DNA of 64,000 nucleotides from CAVPTL01 sp963708725. Lineage in GTDB: Bacteria; Actinomycetota; Thermoleophilia; Gaiellales; JAICJC01. The translations under genes and the position numbers were made by a program. Positions within the stretch are counted from its first letter, which is position 1. Each line of letters starts with the position of its first letter. The stretch is taken from contig CAVPTL010000008.1 in the NCBI GenBank assembly GCA_963708725.1, positions 310,001-374,000 on the forward strand, read 5' to 3'. A model generated the notes under the pieces. It did not search any database, had not been told where the DNA came from, and saw nothing but the letters and a program-made list of their open reading frames with translations. Shown here piece by piece: positions 8,239 to 17,824 of the stretch.

Positions 8239-10538
8239 GCGTGGAAACGCTCCGGCGTGCCAACGTGCGTGTGGAGGGGACCGTGCAAGGCGTTGGTTTT
8301 CGCCCGTACGTGTACCGCCTGGCGGGTGAGCTTGGATTATCCGGGTTCGTGTTGAATGACTCTCGGGGGGTGCTGCTCGAGGTCGAGGGAGACGACGACT
8401 CGGTGGCGCGGTTCTTGGAGCGTCTCGGGCCGGAGCGTCCGCCACTGGCTGTCGTCGAGCGCGTGGTGGCCGAGTCGCGGGAGCCGATCGGCCACCGGGG
8501 ATTCGAAATCCTCTCGAGTCCCCATGAGGGCAGCGCTGACGCCGAGGTCGCCGCTGACACAGGCGTCTGCGCTCAGTGCCTGAGCGAGCTTTTCGACCCC
8601 GGCGACCGGCGGTTCCGGTACCCGTTCACCAACTGCACGAACTGCGGCCCGCGGTTCACGATCGTGCGGGGTGTCCCCTACGACCGGCCGCTTACGACCA
8701 TGGCGGGCTTTCGCATGTGCCCTCGCTGTCAGGCCGAATACGACGACCCGGGCGACCGCCGTTTCCACGCTCAGCCCAACGCCTGTCCTGACTGCGGTCC
8801 GACGGTGTCGCTGGTCACTCCAGACGGCCAACCGGTGGGGTTGGGCGAAGCGCGGGATCCTATCGCGGCAGCCGCGGCTGCCCTACGCGACGGCCTGATC
8901 GTGGCGGTCAAGGGTGTTGGTGGGTTCCATCTCGCATGTCGCGCCGACGACGATCGCGTGGTGGCCACCTTGCGCGCACGAAAGCATCGTGAGGACAAGC
9001 CGTTCGCGCTGATGGCCGCATCCATCGAGGTGACCGAGCAGATGGTGCAGCTGACTCCGCTGGAGCGAGAGTTGCTCCAGAGTCCCGAGCGGCCGATCGT
9101 GCTCGCCCCGCGAGTGGAGCACGCCGCGGTAGCCCGATCCGTGGCGCCGGCGTCGCCCGAGCTCGGGTTGATGCTGCCGTACTCGCCGCTCCATCATTTG
9201 TTGCTCGCCGACTTTGGCGATCTCGCCCTGGTGTTGACCAGCGGCAACGTTTCGGACGAGCCGATCGCGTTTCGTGATGGCGACGCATTTGACCACTTGG
9301 CGGGGATCGCAGACCTGCTGCTCGTCCACGATCGGCCGATCGAGACGCGCACCGACGATTCGGTCAAACGGGTGGTGAAGCTCGGTCACCGGCACCAGGC
9401 AATAACGCTTAGACGATCTCGCGGCTATGTCCCCGCGAGCCTCAGATTGCCCGAGGCGACCACCCACCCGATCCTCGCCTGCGGGGCCGAGCTCAAGAAT
9501 ACGTTTTGCCTGGGCCGCGGCTCTCGGGCGTGGGTGGGGCATCACATCGGAGACCTCGAGAACTTCGAGACGCTCTCGTCCTTCGCCGACGGAATCGAGC
9601 ACTTCGAGCGGCTGTTCGCTGTCTCACCCACGGTGATCGCCCACGATCTCCACCCCGAGTATCTGTCGACGAAGTACGCGCTCGAGCGCGATGACGTCCG
9701 GCTAATTGGAGTCCAGCATCACCACGCTCATCTGGCCGCGGTACTCGCTGAACATCTCGAGCCGGGGATCGCCGTCGGTGCGATCTTCGACGGCACCGGC
9801 TACGGCACGGATGGCACCGTCTGGGGTGGCGAGCTTCTGTGCGGAGACCTCGGCGGTTTCGAGCGCGTGGGGATGCTCATGCCGGTACGGCTGCCCGGCG
9901 GCGCCCAGGCGATCAGGCAGCCCTGGAGGATGGCGCGCTCGTGGCTCGCCGCGGCCGGTGACCCCGCCCCGCCACCAACGCTCGCACGCGGTGTCGATGC
10001 CCGTGCCTGGGAGCAGGTCGCACAGCTGGCCGCTACCGGTCTTGGATCTCCGGAGACATCGAGCATGGGCCGGCTGTTCGACGCGGTGGCCGCGATGTGC
10101 GGAATGCGTTTCCGGGTCAACTACGAGGGGCAGGCAGCAATCGAACTGGAGGCGGCATGTGACCCGGGCGAGCGGGGGCGGTACCCGATCGAACTCGCCA
10201 ACACAGCGGGCATGCTCGTGATCGACCCCCGACCGACGGTGCGGGCAATCGTCGCAGACCTGGCGGCGGATGTTCCATCACGAGTGGTGGCTGCGAGATT
10301 CCACACCACGGTCTCGGCGGTGACTGTTGAGGCCTGCGCGGCGGCCGCATCCGCCGCGGATACCGACCGGGTCGTGCTCTCGGGCGGGGTGTTTCAGAAC
10401 CGTCGACTGATCGAATCGGTGGCCACGGGACTTCAGTCCGCGGGCCTGCGCGTGCTCGTGCCCGAGAGGCTTCCGCTCAACGACGGCGGGATCTCGTTCG
10501 GGCAGGCCGCGATCGCCGCACGCAAGGTGCGTCGGTGA
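8235..10538 (+). CDS. hypF: Carbamoyltransferase HypF
   Basis: This 767-residue enzyme makes the carbamoyl group that becomes the CN ligands of the NiFe site. The acylphosphatase domain (about 9-95) has GTVQGVGFRPYV. Two zinc fingers of pattern Cx2Cx18Cx2C follow: C112/C115/C134/C137 and C162/C165/C184/C187. A YrdC-like carbamoyl-AMP domain (about 208-390) and a Kae1-like domain with the HHHAH iron-site motif complete the protein. HypF passes the carbamoyl group to HypE, which is not encoded in this window. The start is an ATGA overlap with the SIS gene. Confidence 0.97.
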   Translation: MSVETLRRANVRVEGTVQGVGFRPYVYRLAGELGLSGFVLNDSRGVLLEVEGDDDSVARFLERLGPERPPLAVVERVVAESREPIGHRGFEILSSPHEGSADAEVAADTGVCAQCLSELFDPGDRRFRYPFTNCTNCGPRFTIVRGVPYDRPLTTMAGFRMCPRCQAEYDDPGDRRFHAQPNACPDCGPTVSLVTPDGQPVGLGEARDPIAAAAAALRDGLIVAVKGVGGFHLACRADDDRVVATLRARKHREDKPFALMAASIEVTEQMVQLTPLERELLQSPERPIVLAPRVEHAAVARSVAPASPELGLMLPYSPLHHLLLADFGDLALVLTSGNVSDEPIAFRDGDAFDHLAGIADLLLVHDRPIETRTDDSVKRVVKLGHRHQAITLRRSRGYVPASLRLPEATTHPILACGAELKNTFCLGRGSRAWVGHHIGDLENFETLSSFADGIEHFERLFAVSPTVIAHDLHPEYLSTKYALERDDVRLIGVQHHHAHLAAVLAEHLEPGIAVGAIFDGTGYGTDGTVWGGELLCGDLGGFERVGMLMPVRLPGGAQAIRQPWRMARSWLAAAGDPAPPPTLARGVDARAWEQVAQLAATGLGSPETSSMGRLFDAVAAMCGMRFRVNYEGQAAIELEAACDPGERGRYPIELANTAGMLVIDPRPTVRAIVADLAADVPSRVVAARFHTTVSAVTVEACAAAASAADTDRVVLSGGVFQNRRLIESVATGLQSAGLRVLVPERLPLNDGGISFGQAAIAARKVRR

Positions 10539-10807
10539 GCACTCGAGAACAGATCGTCCAGAGTCTGGTGTTCATCCGCGGCGCGAACCGGCCGTTCGGC
10601 GAGCTCACACGCGACGACGTGCGCGCGCGTGCAGACGAGTTGCGCGCTGCGACCGGTTGGGGTCCGACGGCCCGGGTGGCGACCGTTGCACTGGCGTGGC
10701 GTGAGCTGCATCGAGACATGGAACAGGCGGGGGTCGCGACCGTCAACGATCTCGACGACGGTACGGTGATCGAGATGGCCCCGCGCCTGTGGATCACTCT
10801 GCCCTGA
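10535..10807 (+). CDS. Small hydrogenase-operon protein of unknown function
   Basis: This 90-residue protein starts at GTG 10535, overlapping the hypF stop (GTGA). It is largely helical, rich in Arg, Asp and Ala, with no cysteine pair or membrane segment. Tight coupling to hypF suggests it belongs to the hydrogenase operon, and it appears to be its last gene: a 59-base gap and a separately initiated signalling gene follow. I do not recognise the family. Confidence 0.7.
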   Translation: MSTREQIVQSLVFIRGANRPFGELTRDDVRARADELRAATGWGPTARVATVALAWRELHRDMEQAGVATVNDLDDGTVIEMAPRLWITLP

Positions 10808-10866
10808 TCGCAACCACGCCGGTCGGATAGTGTCAACGGACGCAGGTGGATCTTCGAGGAGGCGTG

Positions 10867-13488
10867 ATGGATCCGGCAGCCAAGGCGTCCGCGCCATATC
10901 CGTCGGGCACGGTGACACTCATGTTCACCGACATCGTCGGGTCGACGGAGCTGCTCAGAAACCTTGGTCCGAGCTATGCCGACGCGCTCGCCGAGCACCG
11001 GCGAGTGCTGCGGGAGATTTTCGACCAGCGCGGCGGCCGTGAGATCGACACCCAGGGGGACTCGTTCTTCGTCGCCTTCGAGCGTGCCTCGGACGCCCTC
11101 GCCGCGGCCGGTGAAGCCCAAAGCGCGCTTCAAGGCGACGTGCGGATCCGCATCGGCATGCACACCGGCGAGCCGATTCTGACAGACGAAGGCTACGTCG
11201 GAATGGACGTTCACATCGCGGCCCGGATCGGCGCGGCCGGCCATGGTGGCCAGGTGCTGCTCTCCCGCGCTACGCGAGAGCTCGCGGGCGCCGCGAGTGG
11301 AGTACGTGACCTCGGCAGCCACCAGCTCAAAGGGGTCGGCAGCGTTCACCTCTACCAGTTGGGCGACGGCGAGTTCCCGCGGCTCGCGAGCCTCGACCGC
11401 ACCAACCTCACCGCGAGGTTGGCTCCCCTGGTTGGCCGCGACGCCGACATCGATCAGCTGGTCGCGTTGCTCGTCGGCGAACACGCACGGCTGGTGACGC
11501 TCACAGGCCCCGGGGGTATCGGTAAGACGAGTCTGGCCGCGGTCGTCGCAGACCGACTGCTCGACGACTTTGCCGACGGCGTCTGGTTCGTCGACCTCGC
11601 GCCCGTGCGCGATCCGGCCCTGGTGGCGGCCACGATCGCCGCCGCACTCGGCGCCGCAAACGATCCCCATGAGTATCTGCGCGACCGGCAGGTGCTGCTG
11701 CTGCTCGACAATTTCGAGCACGTGATCGCCGCCGCCGGAGTGGTTGGGCGGATCCTCGAGCAGGGCGCCGGAGTCTCGGTGATCACGACCAGCCGCGAGC
11801 CGCTACGGCTCCAGGGTGAACGCGAGTATCCGGTTCTGCCGCTCGGGCGAGCGGCTGCGGGTGCGCTCTTCCGAGACCGGGCACGAGCCGTGCTGCCATC
11901 ATTCGACGCCGATTCCGCCCAGGTCGCCGAGCTTGGCGACCGGCTGGAAGGGATCCCGCTCGCGATCGAGCTCGCCGCCGCCCGGGTGAAGCTGCTCGAC
12001 CCCGATCAGATGCTCGCGCGGCTGTCATCGCAGCTGGGATTGCTGACCGGCGGGGCACGCGATCTTCCGGAGCGCCAGCGCACGCTCGAGACGACCATCG
12101 CATGGAGCTTCGGCCTGCTCGACGAGGACGAGCAAACCCTGTTCACACTGCTCGGGGTGTTCGCCGGGCGGTTCACGCTCGAAGCCGCCGAAACCGTGTG
12201 CGATGCACGGCTGGACACGCTCCAGTCGCTCGTCGACAAGAGCCTCGTGCGGTCCGAGGACGGAAGTTTCTCGATGTTCGACTCGATCCGCGAGTTTGCC
12301 GTGAGAGGGACGCTCGGCCTCGCCGACTATGACGACCTCCTGTACCGCCACGCGCAGTTCTACGTGGAGCTGGCCGAGCGTGCCGAGCCGGAACTCACCG
12401 GCGCGCATCAGGAGCTGTGGCTCACCCGCCTGGAGAACGAGTACGAGAACCTGCGCGCGGCGCTCGAATGGAGCTCGCGGCGACCCGAGCATGTCGGCGA
12501 GGGGCTGCGAATCGCGTCGAGCCTCGCGTTTTACTGGTTCATCCGCGGCCCGTACCGCGAGGGCATCAACTGGTTGGAGCCGCTACTCGCGAGCAGCCAG
12601 GGGGATCGCTCACGTGTTCGGGCGGGAGCACTGTGGAGCGCCGGGCTGATGTGGACGATGATCGGAGACAGTGCGAGGGCGTTGGAGATGTTCGAGGAAG
12701 CTCTCGAGCTCGCCCGCGAACAAGGTGATGACTCGCGCATCGCCCGCACGCTCGACATGATGGGGCTGCTCGCGTTCTTCCAAAACGACATGGTGGGGGC
12801 CCGGGAGCAGTTCGAGGCGAGCATTGCCCACGCCCGCATCGCCGGCGACGAGTGGTGCCTGACCGACGCGCTCGCGACCCTCGGGTCGATCTACCCGCTC
12901 CAGGGAGAGCCGCAGCTCGCCACCGAGGCCGGTGGCGAGGCGCTCGCGATTGCACGCCGCACCGGTGATCAGCAGGGGCTGCGGATGGCGCTGTTCGGGC
13001 TCGCGCTGGCAAGCTTCCGGCAGGGCCGCCTCGATCTGGCACGCGAGTTCGCCGAGGAGGGGCTGGGCGTGGTTCGCGATCTCGTGGACGGCTGGTTCAC
13101 TCCATACTTCTTGTGGGTGCTCGCCGACGTCGAAACCGCTGCCGGGAACGACGCTCTGGCCCTTGAGTACGCCACCGAGAGCCTCATGCTCGCACGCGAA
13201 CTCGACGCTCCGCTGATGCTCGTGTGCGCACTCCAGACGGCCGCCGCGTGTGCCCGCAGCGCGGGCGACGACACATCGGCCTTCGCGCTGCTCGTCGAGG
13301 CCGTCGAGATCGCCGGGAATGGGGACGTTCCCGGGTCATACTCGTCCACCGCCGAGTCGGCTCTGGCCGCGCTCTACGCCGACCGCGGCGACCTAGAGGC
13401 CGCTGCGAAGCTGCGCGCCCGGGCGCTGGCGACCGCGCGGCGGGTGGGCGACCCGTGGGCAGCGAGCCGGGCGGCCGAGCCCATGTGA
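10867..13488 (+). CDS. Class III nucleotidyl cyclase domain-NB-ARC ATPase-TPR signalling protein
   Basis: The ATG at 10867 has a GAGGAG site five bases upstream and is preferred to an upstream GTG. The product has 873 residues. Residues ~15-185 form a class III adenylate/guanylate cyclase homology domain with both metal aspartate motifs (FTDIVGST and TQGDSFF). An AfsR-like ATPase follows, with Walker A GPGGIGKTS near 222 and Walker B LLLLDNFEH. TPR-like helical repeats fill the last ~400 residues. No HTH is seen, so it is a signalling or scaffold protein rather than a direct regulator. Proximity to the hydrogenase operon is the only hint of purpose. Confidence 0.88.
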   Translation: MDPAAKASAPYPSGTVTLMFTDIVGSTELLRNLGPSYADALAEHRRVLREIFDQRGGREIDTQGDSFFVAFERASDALAAAGEAQSALQGDVRIRIGMHTGEPILTDEGYVGMDVHIAARIGAAGHGGQVLLSRATRELAGAASGVRDLGSHQLKGVGSVHLYQLGDGEFPRLASLDRTNLTARLAPLVGRDADIDQLVALLVGEHARLVTLTGPGGIGKTSLAAVVADRLLDDFADGVWFVDLAPVRDPALVAATIAAALGAANDPHEYLRDRQVLLLLDNFEHVIAAAGVVGRILEQGAGVSVITTSREPLRLQGEREYPVLPLGRAAAGALFRDRARAVLPSFDADSAQVAELGDRLEGIPLAIELAAARVKLLDPDQMLARLSSQLGLLTGGARDLPERQRTLETTIAWSFGLLDEDEQTLFTLLGVFAGRFTLEAAETVCDARLDTLQSLVDKSLVRSEDGSFSMFDSIREFAVRGTLGLADYDDLLYRHAQFYVELAERAEPELTGAHQELWLTRLENEYENLRAALEWSSRRPEHVGEGLRIASSLAFYWFIRGPYREGINWLEPLLASSQGDRSRVRAGALWSAGLMWTMIGDSARALEMFEEALELAREQGDDSRIARTLDMMGLLAFFQNDMVGAREQFEASIAHARIAGDEWCLTDALATLGSIYPLQGEPQLATEAGGEALAIARRTGDQQGLRMALFGLALASFRQGRLDLAREFAEEGLGVVRDLVDGWFTPYFLWVLADVETAAGNDALALEYATESLMLARELDAPLMLVCALQTAAACARSAGDDTSAFALLVEAVEIAGNGDVPGSYSSTAESALAALYADRGDLEAAAKLRARALATARRVGDPWAASRAAEPM

Positions 13489-13507
13489 CCAGCCGCCTCC
13501 ACCGGGA

Positions 13508-14345
13508 TTACGAGGACGACTCCCGATCCGATCCCTCCGGTTCGTCGTCCATCGCTTTTCGCAGGCCGAGCGTTGGCTTCCACCCCGGCCCCGGCACGCT
13601 TGCCCGCAACACCCGCGTGTAGGCCGCGGCCGGATGGTCGAGCACCTGCGCAGTCGCCCCGCGCTCGACGATCTGACCGCGACGCATCACCACGATCCTG
13701 TCGGTCAACTGCCGCACGACCGCGAGGTCGTGGCTGATCAGGACATAGGAGATCCCCGACGAGTCGCGGATGTCGGCCAGCAGGTTCAGGACCTGGGCCT
13801 GGATCGAGACGTCCAGCGCAGCGACGGATTCGTCGAGGATCATCACCCGCGGCTGGGCCGCCAGCGCCCGCGCAATCGCGACCCGCTGGCGTTGGCCGCC
13901 GGAGAGCGCCCGCGGCAGGGCGTTCATCTGACGGTCGTCCAGACCCACCATGTCGGCCAACTCCGCGATCCGGTCACGACGGTCCTGCCCTGAAATTCGC
14001 GGGATTCATCCGCAGCACCTCATCGACCACCGCGACGGCGGACTGGCGTCGGTCAAGGCTCGAGTAGGGATCCTGGAACACAATCTGCACCTCGTGGGCG
14101 CGCGCCCGCCTGAGCCTGGCACTTCGCGCGGGAGTGGATCGGTCGTTGCCGTCGACCACGATCCGGCCCGAGGTGGCACGCTCCAGGCCCACGATCATGC
14201 GCGCAACGGTGGTCTTGCCGGAGCCCGACTCACCGACAACCGCCAGCGACTCGCCCGGCGCGATCTCAAACGACACCGAATCGACCGCCGTGAACTCGCC
14301 GAAGCGCTTGACGAGCTCCTCGACCTGGAGCACCGGCTCAGCCAT
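13508..14345 (-). pseudogene. Oligopeptide ABC transporter ATP-binding protein, OppF/DppF type, frameshifted
   Basis: The gene starts at ATG 14345, overlapping the upstream ATPase gene by eight bases. Walker A (VVGESGSGKTT, about residues 37-47) lies in one frame. Signature LSGGQRQRV and Walker B VMILDES lie in another. The span is 3n+1 bases, and reading through one extra base near 13995-14002 (an AATTTC run) restores family-like sequence (...SGQDRRDRIAEL...) and a ~278-residue product. All other motifs are intact, so sequence error is as likely as true inactivation. It would be the second ATPase of the importer. Confidence 0.85.
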
Positions 14346-15327
14346 GCGGCCGCCCCTCGCGCAAGACCGGGAGCTCCTCGGCGCGCACGCATCGACTGAG
14401 CCCACCCTCCACAGCCCGAAGCGCGGGACGGGCAGCCCGGCAGCGGTCCTCCGCGAACGCACAGCGCGGTGCAAAGGCGCAACCCGAGGGAGCCTCGTAG
14501 GCGGACACCGGCCGGCCGGGAATCGCCTCGAGCCGCGCGGCAGTGTTGCTGACGCTCGGGCGCGCCGCAGCCAACGCGGACGTGTACGGATGATTCGCAT
14601 GATCATGGAGAGCGCCGGCCCGTTGCAGCTCGACGAGCTGGCCGGCATACATCACGGCCGTGCGGTCACACACCGCGGCGGCCAGGTCGAGATCGTGGGT
14701 GATGAAGAGCAGCGACACGCCAAAGTCCTTGCGCAGCGCATCGATGATCGCCATCACCTCCGCCTGGATGGTCACGTCCAGCGCCGTGGTCGGCTCGTCG
14801 GCGAGGATCAGACGAGGCCTGGTCAAAAGGGCGGTGGCGATCATGACCCGTTGGAGCATCCCGCCGGAGAGCTCGTGCGGATACATCCGCAGGCGCCGCG
14901 CGCCGTCGTCGATGCCCACCTGCGAGAGCATCTCAACCGCTTGCTGCTCGGCTTCGGAGCGGCTTACCGACTCACGCAGGGTCTCGGTCATGAAGTCGCC
15001 GATCCGCCGAACTGGGTTGGTATGCGCTCGCGGGTCCTGGAACACCACGGCGACCTCGTGACGGTAGGCGCGGAGATCGCCGCCGTGCAGCGCGTAGACA
15101 TCGCGCCCATCAAAGCTCACCCGGCCGTCGACCTTGGCTCCGCGGGGCAGAAGCCGAGAAATCGCGCGAACAGTCATCGATTTGCCCGATCCCGACTCGC
15201 CCACGAGTCCCAGCGCCTCGCCAGGGGCGATGGTGAACGCGACATCGTCGAGCACCGTGCGCAGCTCGCCCGATACCGGCAGCTGCACGGTCAGGCCCTC
15301 GACGGTCAGGAGATCGGCCTCGCTCAC
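14338..15327 (-). CDS. Oligopeptide ABC transporter ATP-binding protein, OppD/DppD type
   Basis: This 329-residue ATPase starts at GTG 15327, overlapping the hydrolase stop (GTGA). Walker A GESGSGKS is at 43-50, the signature LSGGMLQRV and Walker B LILADEPTTALD follow. A C-terminal oligo/dipeptide module contains the usual Cys-bearing CAFAPRC segment. It powers the importer formed by the permeases and binding protein upstream on the same strand. Gene order is binding protein, OppB, OppC, hydrolase, OppD, OppF, so a hydrolase separates membrane from ATPase genes. Confidence 0.93.
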   Translation of the reverse strand: MSEADLLTVEGLTVQLPVSGELRTVLDDVAFTIAPGEALGLVGESGSGKSMTVRAISRLLPRGAKVDGRVSFDGRDVYALHGGDLRAYRHEVAVVFQDPRAHTNPVRRIGDFMTETLRESVSRSEAEQQAVEMLSQVGIDDGARRLRMYPHELSGGMLQRVMIATALLTRPRLILADEPTTALDVTIQAEVMAIIDALRKDFGVSLLFITHDLDLAAAVCDRTAVMYAGQLVELQRAGALHDHANHPYTSALAAARPSVSNTAARLEAIPGRPVSAYEAPSGCAFAPRCAFAEDRCRAARPALRAVEGGLSRCVRAEELPVLREGRPHG

Positions 15328-16952
15328 AGCACAGTGAGCCTGATATGGGATGCGTCTCGCCCACCGGTGAACAGTCGCTGAGTTGCGACTCGGGACTGGC
15401 GGGCGAACCACGGGTTCTCGTCGGTGCCGGGGTGGGCAACGTAGAGCGGGAAGTCGCTGGATGCGATCTGCACGCGCAGCCTGTGGCCGGCGTCCACACG
15501 GTGGCCCGTGTGGGCCAGGAACACCTCGGCCGTCGGGTCGTCGCCCGGACGGACAGTGACCTGGCCGCGCAGCAGCATCAACCCGGTGCCGTCGGGCATC
15601 ACCTCCACCAGCTTCACGAATACGTGCATGCTGGGCGCATCGGAGCCCACCTCGAGGTGGGCCGTGACCCGGCCGGCCAGATCCAGCGGCTGCTCCAGCA
15701 CAGGGCCGGTGAATGTCAGAACGTCGGACCGCTCGGCAACGCTCGACTCGTCGGGGCACTCGTACAGAAACGCAAACGGATTGACGACCGTGGATGGCAC
15801 CAGATCGCTCGGGTCATGCACCCACTCCACCGCTTCTCGCTGCTCGGGGGCACTCCCACCCAGCCCGCCATCGGTCAGATAGAGGCGAAGCTCACGCGCG
15901 TCCGCAGGCGGCCATGAACCTGCCTCGCGCCACCCCTCCCGGCCGTGTCGCCAGCGCGCCCGCGGCAGGGACTCCGCAGGTCGTGTGCCCTTGAGGAACA
16001 CCTCGAAGAACTCGACCGCCGGATCCAGGTAGCGCGGCAGCATGCGGGCCAGGGCGGCCTCGTTCTGGTCGTGGTTCAGGTCGTCGGTGATCGGAACGTC
16101 GCTGAGCTGGTAGTTCTCGTGATCGGTCGCGTCGGCCACGAGGTACTGGAGCGCGGCCAGTTTGGGGTCGGCCACGAGCCGCTCGTAGTCGCGCATCGAG
16201 TCGGGCAGGATGTTGTCGAACCACCCGACGCCATGCAGCGTGGGCACGGCCAAACGCTCGAACGGGTGCCCGGCGCGTGCGAATGGATCAAACTTCTCGT
16301 CACCCCGCGAGTGCGCGAGAAACGCGTCGAACGCCGCCGAGCGGACGCCGGCAGCCTCGAATCCCGGGTCAAACACCTCACTGAGTGGCCGCCGTGACCA
16401 GTCGATCGGCCAGGTGCGCATCAGGCCATCGATCCACACCTCGGCCAGATACTGGCCGCCGTACAGCGGATCGACGCCACCCTGGAGCCAGGCTCCGAGG
16501 TTGGCCGATGTCACCCGCGGCACGATCGCCTTCAGCGCAGGATGGCCGCTGGCGACCGCTGCCCACTGGGTGAAGCCATAGTACGAATCGCCCCACATGC
16601 CCACCACGCCGTTCGACCACGACTGCGCGATTATCCATTCGAGCGTGTCGTATCCGTCGTCGACCTCGTGCACGAATGCCAGCGTCTCGCCGCCCGAGCG
16701 AAACTTTCCACGCACGTCCTGCACGACGAACGCGTAGCCCTCGGCCACAAACCGGGTGGCGATGTCGGGCATGAACGTGTACCGGCCGCACTTGTCGTAC
16801 GGCAGCCGTACCAGCACCGTGGCAACGGGCGCGCCGTCGCCGGGCAGGTAGGTATCCGTCGCCAACTCGACACCGTCGCGCATCGGCACCATCGTCTGCG
16901 TTGCACGCGGATCCAGTGGGGCCGGCTCGAGCACCTCCAGCGGGACAGTCAC
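15324..16952 (-). CDS. CocE/NonD (X-Pro dipeptidyl-peptidase S15) family hydrolase
   Basis: This 542-residue alpha/beta hydrolase starts at GTG 16952, four bases after the oppC stop. The nucleophile serine is in GDSYYG (S123). A GWFDN segment and a DATDHENY segment are in the places expected for the Asp and His of the triad. The C-terminal third is the jelly-roll domain typical of X-Pro dipeptidyl peptidases and cocaine esterase. No signal peptide is seen, so it is probably cytoplasmic. Overlaps on the downstream side tie it to the importer, suggesting it cleaves an acyl, ester or prolyl bond in the imported compound. Substrate unknown. Confidence 0.9.
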   Translation of the reverse strand: MTVPLEVLEPAPLDPRATQTMVPMRDGVELATDTYLPGDGAPVATVLVRLPYDKCGRYTFMPDIATRFVAEGYAFVVQDVRGKFRSGGETLAFVHEVDDGYDTLEWIIAQSWSNGVVGMWGDSYYGFTQWAAVASGHPALKAIVPRVTSANLGAWLQGGVDPLYGGQYLAEVWIDGLMRTWPIDWSRRPLSEVFDPGFEAAGVRSAAFDAFLAHSRGDEKFDPFARAGHPFERLAVPTLHGVGWFDNILPDSMRDYERLVADPKLAALQYLVADATDHENYQLSDVPITDDLNHDQNEAALARMLPRYLDPAVEFFEVFLKGTRPAESLPRARWRHGREGWREAGSWPPADARELRLYLTDGGLGGSAPEQREAVEWVHDPSDLVPSTVVNPFAFLYECPDESSVAERSDVLTFTGPVLEQPLDLAGRVTAHLEVGSDAPSMHVFVKLVEVMPDGTGLMLLRGQVTVRPGDDPTAEVFLAHTGHRVDAGHRLRVQIASSDFPLYVAHPGTDENPWFARQSRVATQRLFTGGRDASHIRLTVL

Positions 16953-16956
16953 GCAT

Positions 16957-17824
16957 TCACCTCGTCTCTTGGGTTCGGTGGGCCAGGCGGTCGCCAAGGA
17001 GGTTGAACGCGACCACGGTGATCACGATCATGATCCCGGCTGCGATCGACTCCATCGCGTGACCGTTGAGAATTGACTGCTGGCCATCGGCGACCATCAA
17101 ACCCCACTCCGACGCCGGTGGCTGCACGCCCAGGCCGAGGTACGAGAGCGCCGACAGATCGACCAGCACTGCGCCGAACGAGAGCGCGGCCTGAACCACG
17201 ATGAACGGCAGGATGTTCGGCAACAGGTGGCGCAGAGAGATGCGAACGCCCGAGAGCCCGCCCACGTAGAGCGCATCGACGTAGGGCAGCCGCCGCTCGC
17301 GCACGGCCACGCTGCGCACCACCCGAGCGATGTACGGCAGGTAGGCGAACGACAGCGCGATCACCGGCGCGGTGAGTCCGGTGCCGAAGATGGCGACCGC
17401 CAGGATGGCAAAGATCAGTCCCGGAAACGCGAACAGGATGTCGAGCACGCGCGACACCGCGGAGTCGATGCCGCCGCCGAACCAGGCGCTGATGATCGCC
17501 GAGGCGGCGCCGAAGATGGTCGCCAGCGCCAACCACGATTGCCGGGCCGAGCAGGCTCAGCCGAGCGCCATAGATGATCCGCGAGAAGATGTCACGACCC
17601 ACCGCGTCGGTGCCCAGGAGATACCCACCGCCAGGCCCCTGGTTGGCAGCCAGGATGTTGGTCTGGTTGGGGTCGTGGGGAGCCAGGAGCGGCGCAAACA
17701 CCGCCATCGCCACGAGTATCGCGATCACGGCGGCAGAGATGATCAGCGTCAGGTCGTGGCCGCGCACGCTGCGGCGGCTGCGCGCGCGAGTGGTGGGAAT
17801 CGTGGGTGGCGTGACCGCGCTCAT
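16957..17824 (-). pseudogene. Oligopeptide ABC transporter permease, OppC/DppC type, frameshifted
   Basis: The start ATG at 17824 overlaps the oppB stop. The N-terminal part (first transmembrane segment, HDPNQTN, GTDAVGRDIFSRIIYGARLSL) is in one frame and the rest (FAFPGLIFAILAVA, the permease loop region, LSYLGLGVQPP) in another. The span is 3n+1, and removing one base near 17525-17532 (GTGGTTGGCG) joins GPAIVV to ALATIFG and gives a normal ~288-residue OppC. The permease would pair with OppB. Both halves are well conserved, which favours a sequencing or assembly slip or a very recent mutation. Confidence 0.87.
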
